Positions 16,205 to 25,397 of a stretch of DNA of 44,904 nt are shown one piece after another. Source of the DNA: Kiritimatiellia bacterium (GTDB taxonomy: Bacteria > Verrucomicrobiota > Kiritimatiellia > RFP12 > UBA1067); NCBI GenBank assembly GCA_027858965.1, contig JAQIBS010000204.1, positions 1 to 44,904 on the forward strand, given 5' to 3'. The translations under genes and the position numbers were made by a program. The notes below the pieces were generated by a model. The model made no database searches and was not told the DNA's origin. It worked only from the letters and a program-made list of their open reading frames with translations. Position 1 is the first letter of the stretch. The number at the start of each line of letters is the position of its first letter.

Positions 16205-18432
16205 TATTGCTCCAGTGTATCCAGAGCTTCATTTAACCGCGTGATGATCGCAGCCGCCATAATTGGATCGGCCTCTTTTTTGAAATGAATCAGATCCTTG
16301 CTGATCAGCTCTTTGACTCGTGGCTGCGTGGCACCGTAGATGTCTGTTACCGGCACCTTCAGTTCATGCATTACCTCCTCTGCTGCGGCATTAAATGCCT
16401 TGCAGTTGGTCAGGTAATTCGGAGATTTGGCGATTGTATTATCACCAATGGTTCCCGTAGAATTGGCAAAAATGGGTATGGCGCCCGCTGCGCGGATCGT
16501 TGCTACAACGGTGCGCAGCTGCTCTGCGTAGGGAACTTCGTCTCCGGGCTTGGCTCTGAAGAAGTTGTGAATTCCGTTGTTGAAATGGACAATGGCGAAT
16601 GGTCCGCGTTCAACGAGAAATTTCTTTAGTCCGTCGCCCTTTGCCGCCCAGTCAGCGCGGTAGAACTTGGGCCCCATACTGGACCATGTTCCTTTGGTCA
16701 TTGAAGCCTCACCGATCACATTGGCGCGTGCGCGCATACCGTCGCGTACCGGACCAATATAATGTCCTGAAATGGAGTCGCCGATAATCAGGATACGGGG
16801 TAGAAGCGGGTTTTCAATACCGACATCAACCCGGGCATTGTAGCTCACGCGGCGACATCCAGGGTCAATTGCCGGTTCTGAGACAGCCGGATGTGTATCG
16901 GTCCGGAATGACGCGGCCGGCATGCCGGCCTTGTTACATAGTGTGGCTCCCTGTTCGGGCAGATCCTGATAGGCATAGCGAACACCCTCCGGTTTGTCCA
17001 CAGTCGGTGCAGAGAGCACTACGGTGTCTCCCTTGATCTCTGCATCGGCCCAGACCCAGCGGAAGAGCGAATCCGCAATGGCAAAGCCTTTCAGCGAACC
17101 GCCCTTTGCCATAAGTCCACCCTCTGTGTTGTTAAAGCGTAGGATCACTTTGCCGCCCTCGGTTCTGGCCTCCGCCAGTTCAGGGCCGTTAACGGTTATT
17201 CCTTTTTCTCCGTAGACTGCACCCAGAATGGTATCTGCAACGCGTGGATCAACTTCACGATGATGCGGATCTTTGGGCAGATCGATTGTGACCACTAGCT
17301 CGGCATTTGCGGCTTTGGCGGCTTCTCGCTGAGAATCCCGCAGCTCCGCCGAGAGTCGGCTGTCGAGTCCATGTGGTTTGGCCCGGAAAAAAGGTCGCAG
17401 CTGAATCACAACAAAGGGCAGTTCAGGATTGTTAAACGCCTTGCGCCAGCTGGCAATCATGCCCGGCAGCAGTTGGCCGTACTGCATTGCCCGTTGCAGA
17501 CTGGCGTCATCTTCGCCATGATCCCACACCACGCCGCGTACCGAGAGGCGATTCAACGGAGCGACCATTCCATTCCAGACCGCAGCCGGTTCCTGACGCA
17601 GTGCCTTCTCCACTTCGCCTTTGCGTGGTTTGGGAGGTGGGCTCAGTGGTAGTTTCTGACAATAGTCCATCCAGGCTTTGACCCGCTCCTCATATGTTCC
17701 GACTGTACGGAGTTTCCAGGCGTCACTGGCATAGTAATCCAAGATCGGAGCGGCGGCCGGGATGGATTTGAGAGCTTTTTTGCTCATCCAGGTTTCAATC
17801 GGCTGCCCCGGCCAGGCCATGGCAATGTTGATGATACCGATCGGCACACCTAGCTCCGCCACTAGTTTCCGGCCGATATAGTACCCATCGGCATGTAGGT
17901 TCGGCATGTTGGCCTTATCCGCCTTCACCCACCTGCCCTCTACATCATCCAGCACATTCCGCGATGTGTTAATCTTTGTTCCGAAAAACCGTAATAACGG
18001 CACCGTTGGTTCGGCTTTGGCTGCGGCAATGGCTGCCTCGCGGCCCGGTATCAGATTAATCAGGCGGTTGGCAGCATGCAGACCTCCGGCGCAGATCCAG
18101 AGATCGCCGACCAGCACATCCCTGATCTTGACCACATTACCGGCGCTGATAATTAAATCATATGCATTGGTGTTGGCCGGCATTGCATTTAGAGCGAGCT
18201 GCCAGCACCCCTCATCATTGACCGTTGCGCACTGTCGCTGTCCAGCAAACTCAACAGATATTTGTGCTCCGGGGTCTGCTGTGCCCCAGATGGGTACAGG
18301 GCGGTCGCGTTGTAGCACCATGTGATCTGAGAAAACTGCAGCTGGTTTTACTTCAGCCATTGCAGAACATGACAGTAGCAATATGCCTGTCAGTATAACT
18401 CGATATTTCCCCGGAAAAGTTAAATCAGACAT
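16204..18432 (-). CDS. Two-domain secreted esterase: degenerate DUF303 sialate O-acetylesterase domain plus SGNH domain
   Basis: 742 residues from ATG 18432 (AAGGAG six bases before; the frame is open further upstream but without such a site). A signal peptide ends about residue 26. Residues ~30-520 follow the sialate O-acetylesterase layout (VFSDHMVLQRDRPVPIWGTADPG, GDLWICAGG, GIINIAMAWPGQPIETWM). The catalytic motif normally reading CSGQSNM is here CAGGLHA, so the serine position is Leu118, and the usual WYQGESN is WDHGEDD. Residues ~540-742 form a second SGNH domain that does keep its residues: IIGDSIS (S553), FNNGIHN and DLIHF (D713, H716). The C-terminal domain is probably the working esterase and the first domain a binding or scaffold module (inference). 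Confidence 0.75.
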   Translation of the reverse strand: MSDLTFPGKYRVILTGILLLSCSAMAEVKPAAVFSDHMVLQRDRPVPIWGTADPGAQISVEFAGQRQCATVNDEGCWQLALNAMPANTNAYDLIISAGNVVKIRDVLVGDLWICAGGLHAANRLINLIPGREAAIAAAKAEPTVPLLRFFGTKINTSRNVLDDVEGRWVKADKANMPNLHADGYYIGRKLVAELGVPIGIINIAMAWPGQPIETWMSKKALKSIPAAAPILDYYASDAWKLRTVGTYEERVKAWMDYCQKLPLSPPPKPRKGEVEKALRQEPAAVWNGMVAPLNRLSVRGVVWDHGEDDASLQRAMQYGQLLPGMIASWRKAFNNPELPFVVIQLRPFFRAKPHGLDSRLSAELRDSQREAAKAANAELVVTIDLPKDPHHREVDPRVADTILGAVYGEKGITVNGPELAEARTEGGKVILRFNNTEGGLMAKGGSLKGFAIADSLFRWVWADAEIKGDTVVLSAPTVDKPEGVRYAYQDLPEQGATLCNKAGMPAASFRTDTHPAVSEPAIDPGCRRVSYNARVDVGIENPLLPRILIIGDSISGHYIGPVRDGMRARANVIGEASMTKGTWSSMGPKFYRADWAAKGDGLKKFLVERGPFAIVHFNNGIHNFFRAKPGDEVPYAEQLRTVVATIRAAGAIPIFANSTGTIGDNTIAKSPNYLTNCKAFNAAAEEVMHELKVPVTDIYGATQPRVKELISKDLIHFKKEADPIMAAAIITRLNEALDTLEQ

Positions 18433-18535
18433 TTCTGACTCCTTTTTAAAACATTGACTCTTAATCATTCCCACCAGGCCCAGTCAAAAAAGACATTTTT
18501 TCATTCATCTTCCCATATAATCTAGGCAATAAAGA

Positions 18536-18563
18536 AATATAGTCGAATGGAGGAGATAGTCAA
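18536..18563 (-). promoter_or_regulatory. Promoter of the two-domain esterase gene
   Basis: Minus strand TTGACT (18558-18563), a 16-bp spacer and TATATT (18536-18541). It shares the TTGACT/TATATT pair with the acetylation promoters at 7598 and 10482. Confidence 0.55.
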
Positions 18564-18758
18564 GTTGCAATTATGGGTTTGCGGGATTATCCGGTTGCAA
18601 ACCAGACCTGCTTTTAGTCAATACATAAGAACCTTCAACATAATCTCAGATTCGCCCGTCTTTGCATTTGTTTCAGCGCCTCTGCGAGAGATTGGAAAGA
18701 AATGGATTTTAACATATTGCTTCACAAGTGCCTGCATTAGTAAAGCAAACGATAACGA

Positions 18759-18788
18759 TTGACTCTTTTCGCCTGTTCCCTGCATAAT
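18759..18788 (+). promoter_or_regulatory. Possible promoter of the GH2 gene
   Basis: Plus strand TTGACT (18759-18764), an 18-bp spacer and CATAAT (18783-18788), about 210 bp before the start at 18997. The divergent region 18433-18996 otherwise holds only the esterase promoter and the 7-bp tandem repeat. Confidence 0.4.
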
Positions 18789-18915
18789 AAGAGAAGTTTA
18801 TAAACGTTTTGGAGGGTTGTTTGACATTTTGCATCTGATTTGAAAAGAGATATTTGATGTTTTTCGAGACAGTTCATCGGTCTTTCCTGACATGATCCAT
18901 GCCGAATGTTACCTA

Positions 18916-18943
18916 ACAGCCTACAGCCTACAGCCTACAGCCT
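18916..18943 (+). repeat. Four tandem copies of ACAGCCT
   Basis: A perfect 4 x 7-bp array in the leader of the GH2 gene, followed by AAAAAACTAAAAGCCTA. The word GCCTAAAATGCTAAAAGCCTA, similar to this tail, also occurs near 38134-38154. Copy number could vary by slippage. Confidence 0.75.
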
Positions 18944-18996
18944 AAAAAACTAAAAGCCTATGCGCCCCTTGGAACACCAGTGAAAGAGAGTCAATT

Positions 18997-21774
18997 ATGT
19001 TGTTTCGTTCTTTGTTATCTTTATTCTTGTCTATGTTCTTTGTAGCTGTTGCTATTACAGCAGATGCTAAACCGCAGACCGAGACCCTTTACTTGTCGGG
19101 CCATGGTAAAGATGATGCGGTTGCATGGGATTTCTTCTGCACCGCAGGACGCAAAAGCGGAGTTTGGAGCAAGATTTCTGTTCCCTCTAACTGGGAGTTG
19201 CAGGGATTTGGCGACTATGATTACGGACATGTGAAAATTTCCGAAAAGCATCGCGAGATTGGCAAGTACAAACATGCCTTTACCGTACCTTCAGAGTGGA
19301 CGGGTAAACGTATAAATATTGTTTTTGAAGGCTCTATGACCGATACCGATGTTCGGATTAACGGTAAGTCGGCTGGTCCTGTCCATCAGGGCGGCTTCTA
19401 TCGCTTTGATTATGATATTACGCCATTGGTTAAAAGCGGTGAGAATCTGCTGGAGGTGGATGTTAGCAAATGCTCGGCCAATGCCTCTGTTGAGGAGGCA
19501 GAGCGTAAAGCGGATTACTGGGTCTTCGGTGGCATCTACCGCCCGGTCTATCTGGAGGCGCGACCTCGTGAATGTCTTGACTGGAGTTCGGTTGATGCTC
19601 AGGCCGACGGTTCGTTTAAATTGGATGTTTATCTGCTGGGTATTGAGCAGGCCACACAGGTGACCGCGCAGATCTCTACTCGAGATGGATCTCCTGTTGG
19701 CAAACCTTTCTCGGTAACTGTTAAAAAGGGTCAGCAGAAGGTACGTCTTTCCTCAACTCTGGATTCACCGGCTCTCTGGACCGCTGAAACCCCTAATCTT
19801 TACAATCTTACATTAAAGCTGCAGAGTGGAAAAAAGGTACTTCATGAGGATATGCGGACTTTTGGTTTCCGGACTTTTGATGTGCGCGCCGGGAAAGGCA
19901 TTTTTCTGAATGGAGAGCGTATCCGTTTGAAAGGGGTCGATCGTCACAGTTTCTGGCCTGATTCCGGTCGTTGCCTGAGCCGGGCTCTTAGTGTTGCGGA
20001 TGTTCATCTGATTAAAGAGATGAATATGAATGCCGTACGGATGTCTCACTATCCGCCGGATACCCATTTTCTGGAGGCCTGTGATGAACTGGGCCTTTAT
20101 GTTCTCGATGAGTTGACCGGCTGGCAGAAGCCGGCGTATGACACACCCACTGCCCGACGCATTGTGAAGCAGATCGTCAAACGGGATCAGATGCACCCCT
20201 CTATTCTCTTCTGGGATAATGGCAATGAAGGGGGTTGGAACACAGATGTGGATGGCGATTTTGACCTCTACGATATTCAGAAACGGACAGTCCTGCATCC
20301 CTGGGAGACAATCAATAACATGGATACAGCCCACTACAGGAACTATGATGTCCATTGCAAAAAACTTGCAGGAGATACCATCCACATGCCCACCGAATTT
20401 TTGCATGGCCTTTATGATGGAGGACATGGAGCCGGTTTGAATGACTACTGGGAGAAGATTATTGCATCCGACCTTGGGGCAGGCGGTTTTTTATGGGTTT
20501 TCGCGGACGAAGGGGTTGTTCGTACCGATAAAAACGGCATACTTGATACTGACGGTAATCATGCCCCTGACGGCATTGTGGGTCCCTATCGCGAGAAAGA
20601 GGGTAGTTTTTATACTATCCAGGAGATCTGGTCACCGGTGCAGATCATGACAGCTGAACTGCCGTCTGATTTTGATGGCACGCTGACAATTGAAAACCGA
20701 TACTCCTTTACCTCACTTGAACAGTGTACATTTTCGTGGGAACTGGCAACCTTTGCCCCGTTCCTGGCCGATGCGCCAACTACTGTGATCAGTGACCGCG
20801 GCACCCTGTGTGGCCCGGCTATCGCTCCAGGTAAGAGCGGCATCCTGAAATTACCGCTGCCTACTGATTGGCGTGCCGCAGATATGCTGCGCGTCTCCGC
20901 ACATAATCCGCAGGGACGTAAGCTCTTTACATGGACATGGCCACTTCAGCAGCCGGGCGTTCAGGTGCAACGGGCTGTTCCACACCTGACATTGTCACCT
21001 CTTAAAGTTGAAGAGGTTGATAATACAATTCAGGTTACAGCGGGAAACTTTGGTGCAACTTTTGATCATACGACCGGACGCCTGCTCGGCCTTGTCAAAG
21101 GGGGCCAACCGCTCTCGCTGACCCAGGGACCGCGTGTGGTTCACTCTTTCAAAAAAGGCAAAGCAGAGACAAAGCCGGCCCTTAAAATTGATAAACAGGG
21201 GAGTGAGAGCGTGGTGATAGAGGTCACATCTCCGGGAGAGGGTCTGGATCAGCTTACATGGGTAGTTCATGCAGAAGGTTATCTTGAAATGAGCTGCGCC
21301 TACAGCTGTGAGGGCTCATACGATTTTCATGGTATAACTTTCAGTTATCCTGAAGACCTTGTACGCTCCAAGAGCTATCTGGGTGACGGCCCATATCGTG
21401 TCTGGAAAAATCGGATGAAGGGGACTCAGTTTGGTATATGGTCATGCGCTTACAATGATACTGCCACTGGAGCATCATGGACATATCCCGAGTTCAAGGG
21501 TTACTTTTCGAATGTTAACTGGCTGACCCTGCACACACAGGAGGGACGCTTCACTGTTGCCACCGATCAGGCAAATCTTTTTGCTCGCCTCTTTGAGCCG
21601 AAGGGTGGCCCTGATCCGGCGAAGACAAAAATCCCGACTTTTTCAGGAGACATCTCCTTTCTGCATGCCATTCCACCTATTGGAACAAAATTCCATACGG
21701 CCAAGGAGCTGGGTCCTGAAAGCCAGAGGAACAAAGCAACGGGCCAGTACAAAATCAACCTTTTCTTTTTCTGA
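18997..21774 (+). CDS. Secreted glycoside hydrolase family 2 (beta-galactosidase-like)
   Basis: A 925-residue protein with a signal peptide (cleavage after about residue 24, ITADA). It has the GH2 layout: a sugar-binding jelly roll (SVPSNWELQGFGDYDYG, NIVFEGSMTDTDVRINGKSAG), an Ig-like domain, then a TIM barrel from about residue 300 (IRLKGVDRHSFWPDSG, MNAVRMSHYPPD). The acid/base glutamate is E411 in WDNGNEGGWN and the likely nucleophile is E467 in MPTEFLHGLYDGGHGAG. The C-terminal ~280 residues resemble the small beta-galactosidase chain (LTLSPLKVEEVDNTIQVTAGNFGATFDHTTGRLLGLVKGGQ). It probably hydrolyses beta-galactosides or related linkages outside the cytoplasm. ATG 18997 lacks a strong ribosome site (GAAAGAGAG at about 18980). 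Confidence 0.85.
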   Translation: MLFRSLLSLFLSMFFVAVAITADAKPQTETLYLSGHGKDDAVAWDFFCTAGRKSGVWSKISVPSNWELQGFGDYDYGHVKISEKHREIGKYKHAFTVPSEWTGKRINIVFEGSMTDTDVRINGKSAGPVHQGGFYRFDYDITPLVKSGENLLEVDVSKCSANASVEEAERKADYWVFGGIYRPVYLEARPRECLDWSSVDAQADGSFKLDVYLLGIEQATQVTAQISTRDGSPVGKPFSVTVKKGQQKVRLSSTLDSPALWTAETPNLYNLTLKLQSGKKVLHEDMRTFGFRTFDVRAGKGIFLNGERIRLKGVDRHSFWPDSGRCLSRALSVADVHLIKEMNMNAVRMSHYPPDTHFLEACDELGLYVLDELTGWQKPAYDTPTARRIVKQIVKRDQMHPSILFWDNGNEGGWNTDVDGDFDLYDIQKRTVLHPWETINNMDTAHYRNYDVHCKKLAGDTIHMPTEFLHGLYDGGHGAGLNDYWEKIIASDLGAGGFLWVFADEGVVRTDKNGILDTDGNHAPDGIVGPYREKEGSFYTIQEIWSPVQIMTAELPSDFDGTLTIENRYSFTSLEQCTFSWELATFAPFLADAPTTVISDRGTLCGPAIAPGKSGILKLPLPTDWRAADMLRVSAHNPQGRKLFTWTWPLQQPGVQVQRAVPHLTLSPLKVEEVDNTIQVTAGNFGATFDHTTGRLLGLVKGGQPLSLTQGPRVVHSFKKGKAETKPALKIDKQGSESVVIEVTSPGEGLDQLTWVVHAEGYLEMSCAYSCEGSYDFHGITFSYPEDLVRSKSYLGDGPYRVWKNRMKGTQFGIWSCAYNDTATGASWTYPEFKGYFSNVNWLTLHTQEGRFTVATDQANLFARLFEPKGGPDPAKTKIPTFSGDISFLHAIPPIGTKFHTAKELGPESQRNKATGQYKINLFFF

Positions 21775-21889
21775 ATTTAACAAAAGTCTAAAGTCTCTAT
21801 ATTTCACAGGAATATCATAAACGAATGAACTCAAATACGGTTGTAAAGTCCTTTATCCAGTGTACTTAATAAAGAAGGAACGTTCTTGT

Positions 21890-21917
21890 TTGACGTTATC
21901 GCATTGGAAAATATAGT
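21890..21917 (+). promoter_or_regulatory. Possible promoter of the sulfatase-like gene
   Basis: TTGACG (21890-21895), a 16-bp spacer and TATAGT (21912-21917), with a ~170-nt leader to 22093. Nothing else is seen in the intergenic stretch 21775-22092. Confidence 0.35.
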
Positions 21918-22092
21918 TGTAATTAAAAATAAGAATCCGCACCAGAATTAATCTTATAAACGAGATTTGGTGATTGTAAAAAGCTGAATTTGGCGAGGAA
22001 AGATAACTAGAAGATATATCTTTGTATAACCATTCAGATTTTGGCAGGAATAATGCATATTATATTTATCAATAAATCTAAAAAGGATAAAT

Positions 22093-23163
22093 ATGAAAAA
22101 AATATTATGTGTTATGTCCAACTTGGTGGTCATCCTTGGATCTATCTTCTTTTTAAGCGCTTGTTCAACAATTGAATGTGCGTCCAATAGGCCAAATATC
22201 ATATTAATTTCAGCTAACTATCTGGAAAGTATGGATGTGCAGGAGTATGCACATCATATGACAGGTGAAAAGAAGCGGAAGATGTTCTGTGAAACACCCA
22301 ATCTTGATCGCCTTTGCCAGGAGGGACTTTGCTTTGAACAGGCGAGTGCCTGCAGCTCCTATCCCGTAACCCATGCCGGTATTTTGGCTGGAAGGATAAA
22401 TGCCAGCTTTAATGGGCAGAACGCTAGTTCGAAGAGCCCTAAAGGAAATAAAATCTCCATTCCCGGAGTGCTTCCTGATTATGATAAGGCCTTTATTGGA
22501 AAGTGGCATTCTGATGGGATACCGGCCACGATGGGGTTTGATCAGTTGGGCTTATCGGATACCGGTGTAGATTATTCGGCTGAAAAGATTACTGATCAGG
22601 CTGTTCGGTATATTACAAGCCACTCGAGTAGGAGAAGCCGCCCCTTCTTTCTCTATCTGAACCATTATGCGGCCGATGCTTCGCACTACGCTAAAGCAAA
22701 GGATATTAAGCATTTCAGTAAAAAGCGGACAAGAGGACGAAATGCAGATAGTGATCCGCAATATGCGGCTTGTGTCAAAGGGCTTGATGATTCAGTAGGT
22801 CGGATTCTACATAAACTATGGAGATATGGCTTAGAGGAAAATACTGTCGTTATCTTTATGCCGGCTGGCGGCAGAACGGGAACCCTGAAAAAGAGCACTC
22901 TTGCCGGTTGTAATCTGCAGGTGCCATTGATGATCCGTTGGAAGAAGCATGTGAAAGCCGGTAGCTGGAGCAATGTGCCGGTAGACTACGCTGATATCCT
23001 TCCTACGGTTATGCAGTGCGGTGGATATTTTCCAGAGTCACTGGGTGAAGAGGTTGATGGTTGCAGCTTGAGTGGACTTTTCTGGGATGCTGAAAACAAA
23101 TATGATAGCTACGAACGCCGTCTTTTGGAAGATTCAGTGGGTAGCCTGAGTTACAATCGCTAA
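22093..23163 (+). CDS. Sulfatase-family lipoprotein with lost active site (pseudoenzyme candidate)
   Basis: A 356-residue protein with a lipoprotein signal (LSAC lipobox, C24), so probably anchored in a membrane. The sulfatase fold is recognisable: RPNIILIS (residue 33-40), ETPNLDRLCQEGLCFEQASACSS, AFIGKWHSDG, PFFLYLNHYA, GLDDSVGRIL, and a VPLMIRW...DILPTVM ending. The catalytic residues are mostly gone. The metal-binding Asp pair after RPNIILIS is A41-N42. The formylglycine Cys/Ser position, counted back from LAGR, is Tyr90, with the motif Arg replaced by His94. The usual SDNG is PAGG. Only GKWH is kept. One indel could instead place Ser89 at the active site. It is also shorter than typical sulfatases (450-550). 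It may bind sulfated glycans rather than hydrolyse them (inference). Confidence 0.72.
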   Translation: MKKILCVMSNLVVILGSIFFLSACSTIECASNRPNIILISANYLESMDVQEYAHHMTGEKKRKMFCETPNLDRLCQEGLCFEQASACSSYPVTHAGILAGRINASFNGQNASSKSPKGNKISIPGVLPDYDKAFIGKWHSDGIPATMGFDQLGLSDTGVDYSAEKITDQAVRYITSHSSRRSRPFFLYLNHYAADASHYAKAKDIKHFSKKRTRGRNADSDPQYAACVKGLDDSVGRILHKLWRYGLEENTVVIFMPAGGRTGTLKKSTLAGCNLQVPLMIRWKKHVKAGSWSNVPVDYADILPTVMQCGGYFPESLGEEVDGCSLSGLFWDAENKYDSYERRLLEDSVGSLSYNR

Positions 23164-23269
23164 GGGCCCACGCGGAAATAACTTCACATTTTAGTGGCTA
23201 CTGCATCACATCTGACTTCGTTGAGGAAACTCGAAATATGTCCATATTCCTCTTTTTCTTGTGGTTCTA

Positions 23270-23308
23270 TATAATGTAAAGTATAGTAACTACTTATCAA
23301 AATGATAA
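23270..23308 (+). promoter_or_regulatory. -10 element and inverted repeat before the beta-helix gene
   Basis: TATAAT at 23270-23275 (weak -35) is followed by the perfect inverted repeat TTATCA-AAA-TGATAA at 23294-23308, placed between the likely transcription start and the ribosome site AAGGGG. It could be an operator. Confidence 0.4.
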
Positions 23309-23320
23309 AGGGGATTCACA

Positions 23321-24844
23321 ATGCGAGGTTTGATTATATTATTAAGTTTGGTCTTTGCGATTGCAGTTACAGTAGAGGTGCAGGCACAAACAACGGGCGT
23401 TGTGGTTTCGCCAGCTGTGGCATTTGATAATGCAGTCGACTATGGATTTCTTCCATCAGCGGATGCCAGCCAGAATGTGGTTGCCCTGCAGAAGGCGCTG
23501 GATGGTGGTCATAAAACAGTGGTTGTCTCAGAACCCGGCGTTTATCAGCTGGATGGAACAGTTTATATCGATGATGATACGCGCATTGTTTTCGGCGCAG
23601 GGGTTATTCTCCGGAAGACCGGCAGTTACACGCATGTGTTGATCAATCGCGGGGTGCTGACGCGGACATGGAACCAGAATATCTCGATTGATGGACTTCA
23701 CATCAATGTTAACAAGGTGGATCGGTTTGTTTCTGAGGGCGATCTGACCTACGGGATGCGTGGACATCTCTCGCTCCTGCGTGTCCGCAATGCGGAGATC
23801 ACCCGTTTCTGCTGTCTTGATCTGGGACGTGGTCAGTTCTGCATTCAGGTCTGTGCCTTCGATAATCTGCTGATCGACAACTTTGAGATCCGGGGCGATA
23901 AAGATGGGGTGCATATCGGAACCGGGCGAAACTTTGTGATTCGTAATGGTGTCTGCGAAACCTTTGATGATGCGATTGCCCTGAATGCGCAGGACTACCC
24001 CAGCTGTCAGCCCATACAGGGCGACATCGAGGATGGACTCATTGAAAACATTACGGATATAAGAAAACCAAAGACCTCCGGCCACTTTGCCCGTCTGCTT
24101 ACCGGTGCCTGGGTGGATTGGCATAAGGGGATTCGTCTGCAGAATGGCGATACGGTCAAGCATGGGAAGAATGTCTATCGGACGGTGATGAAGCTGGGCA
24201 CCAACGAGTTTGTCTCTGTTGAGGCACCTGTTCATACACAGGGTGTATGGACCGATTCATCGGGATTGAAGTTCATTCATAACCAGAGTGATGGTTGTAA
24301 GCAGGCGAATATCAGAAATGTGACCTTTTCAAATCTATATCTTCGCGACAAACGAACCGGCTTTTCGGCATCCTGGGAGAATGGCAAATATCACCGAGCG
24401 GTACATCCGGAAACAAAAAAAGAGGATAGACCTGAGTGTAATGTTAAAATCATCAATGTTCATGGTTCGGAGATTGTCAATCTGATAACCGGCAACTCAA
24501 ACATCCGTGCCTGGATAGATAAGGCAGAGGTAAAGGGGTCATTGTTTGCAATGAGTGGCCGGGATACCGATTGTTCTCTTGTAGTCACAGGCACACGGAT
24601 TGAGAAGGGGGATGGCAAACACCCCGCATCGGATATTCGTTATACGGGAAGCGGGACATTTAATCTTGTCTTGGAGTCTATGATGCAGGAGCGTGATATC
24701 CGGCTCGACATCAGTGGTTCGTCCAGCACACGCGTTAACGGCACCGCATCCATATCCAGCCTCAACAATATAACACCGGTTACCGGCGACTCCATCAAGG
24801 TTAATAATCTCCGCAAGAGTTATAATGGAACAAAGTGGGAGTAG
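23321..24844 (+). CDS. Secreted right-handed beta-helix protein (polysaccharide lyase/GH28-like)
   Basis: A 507-residue protein with a signal peptide (cleavage after about residue 22, VQA). The start of the mature protein, DYGFLPSADASQNVVALQKALDGGHKTVVVSEPGVYQLDGTVYIDDDTRIVFGAG, is the classic opening of pectate-lyase-superfamily beta-helices. Many short strands of the NISIDGLHI, NLLIDNFEIRGDKDGVHIGTGRNFVIRNGVCETFDDAIALN kind follow; the GDKDGVHIG and DDAIAL turns resemble the GH28 active-site region (N-x-D, DD). It ends in a distinctive tail, KVNNLRKSYNGTKWE. The exact substrate is unknown; plant-like or algal uronic-acid polysaccharides are typical. The last 45 bp plus flank are similar to a fossil at about 31880-31935. 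Confidence 0.7.
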   Translation: MRGLIILLSLVFAIAVTVEVQAQTTGVVVSPAVAFDNAVDYGFLPSADASQNVVALQKALDGGHKTVVVSEPGVYQLDGTVYIDDDTRIVFGAGVILRKTGSYTHVLINRGVLTRTWNQNISIDGLHINVNKVDRFVSEGDLTYGMRGHLSLLRVRNAEITRFCCLDLGRGQFCIQVCAFDNLLIDNFEIRGDKDGVHIGTGRNFVIRNGVCETFDDAIALNAQDYPSCQPIQGDIEDGLIENITDIRKPKTSGHFARLLTGAWVDWHKGIRLQNGDTVKHGKNVYRTVMKLGTNEFVSVEAPVHTQGVWTDSSGLKFIHNQSDGCKQANIRNVTFSNLYLRDKRTGFSASWENGKYHRAVHPETKKEDRPECNVKIINVHGSEIVNLITGNSNIRAWIDKAEVKGSLFAMSGRDTDCSLVVTGTRIEKGDGKHPASDIRYTGSGTFNLVLESMMQERDIRLDISGSSSTRVNGTASISSLNNITPVTGDSIKVNNLRKSYNGTKWE

Positions 24845-25397
24845 GTTTTGGTGTAGAAAGCCGAAAAGCCAGCGGGGGATTTTATTTCCTCTTTCGGATT
24901 GCAATACTAATATCTTGCAGTGTTTTTAGTATTCCAATCCTATTTTTGGGACTTCGTGGTTTTTCATGGGAAAGGTGAAGCAAATTATTTTGACTACGAA
25001 AAACGCGAATGACGCGAAATAATTACTTCGCAGTTAATTATCCACAACCAGCCGTCGCCTTTCAGGCTATGGCGGTCGCAGAAGAACACATAGAGCGCAA
25101 AGAAGAGGGCTGGACCAGCAGAGCTGGTGACTAGAAGGCATAGAGAACAGGGTCTTGCAATCGGCACAGTTGTCACTCGGCAGGAAAGTGGTCAGATTCA
25201 GAGAAATTCCGGTACTATTCGTGCATTGTTTTGTGTGCAAAATCTACAGCAACTCCCTTTTTCTATTCCCTTTTGTCTACCTTAAGCGTAATATGTAATC
25301 ATTAAATTTGCTTAGGTTTTTCCGGGTGGTCGTTGTGTGGTTTATGAAAAAGTATCGGCTTACTGAAAAAGGGAAACGCCTGCGGGAGGTTCAATAA
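24845..25397. other. Intergenic stretch with a short wHTH-like remnant at its end
   Basis: I see no gene in 24845-25340. At 25344-25397 a 17-codon frame, MKKYRLTEKGKRLREVQ, stops directly against the ATG of the YhcG remnant (TAA-ATG). It resembles the C-terminal strand and helix of winged-helix regulators and may be the last piece of a deleted upstream gene. The frame is open back to a TAA near 25300 with no recognisable domain. Confidence 0.3.

Noticed and set aside
18446..18470. TTGACTC word near the esterase start considered as a plus-strand promoter
   Set aside because: No suitable -10 follows at the right distance and it lies in the leader of the minus-strand gene.
24994..25176. A 60-codon minus-strand open frame
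   Set aside because: No ribosome site, no recognisable domain, odd cysteine/aromatic-rich composition, located in a degenerate intergenic stretch.
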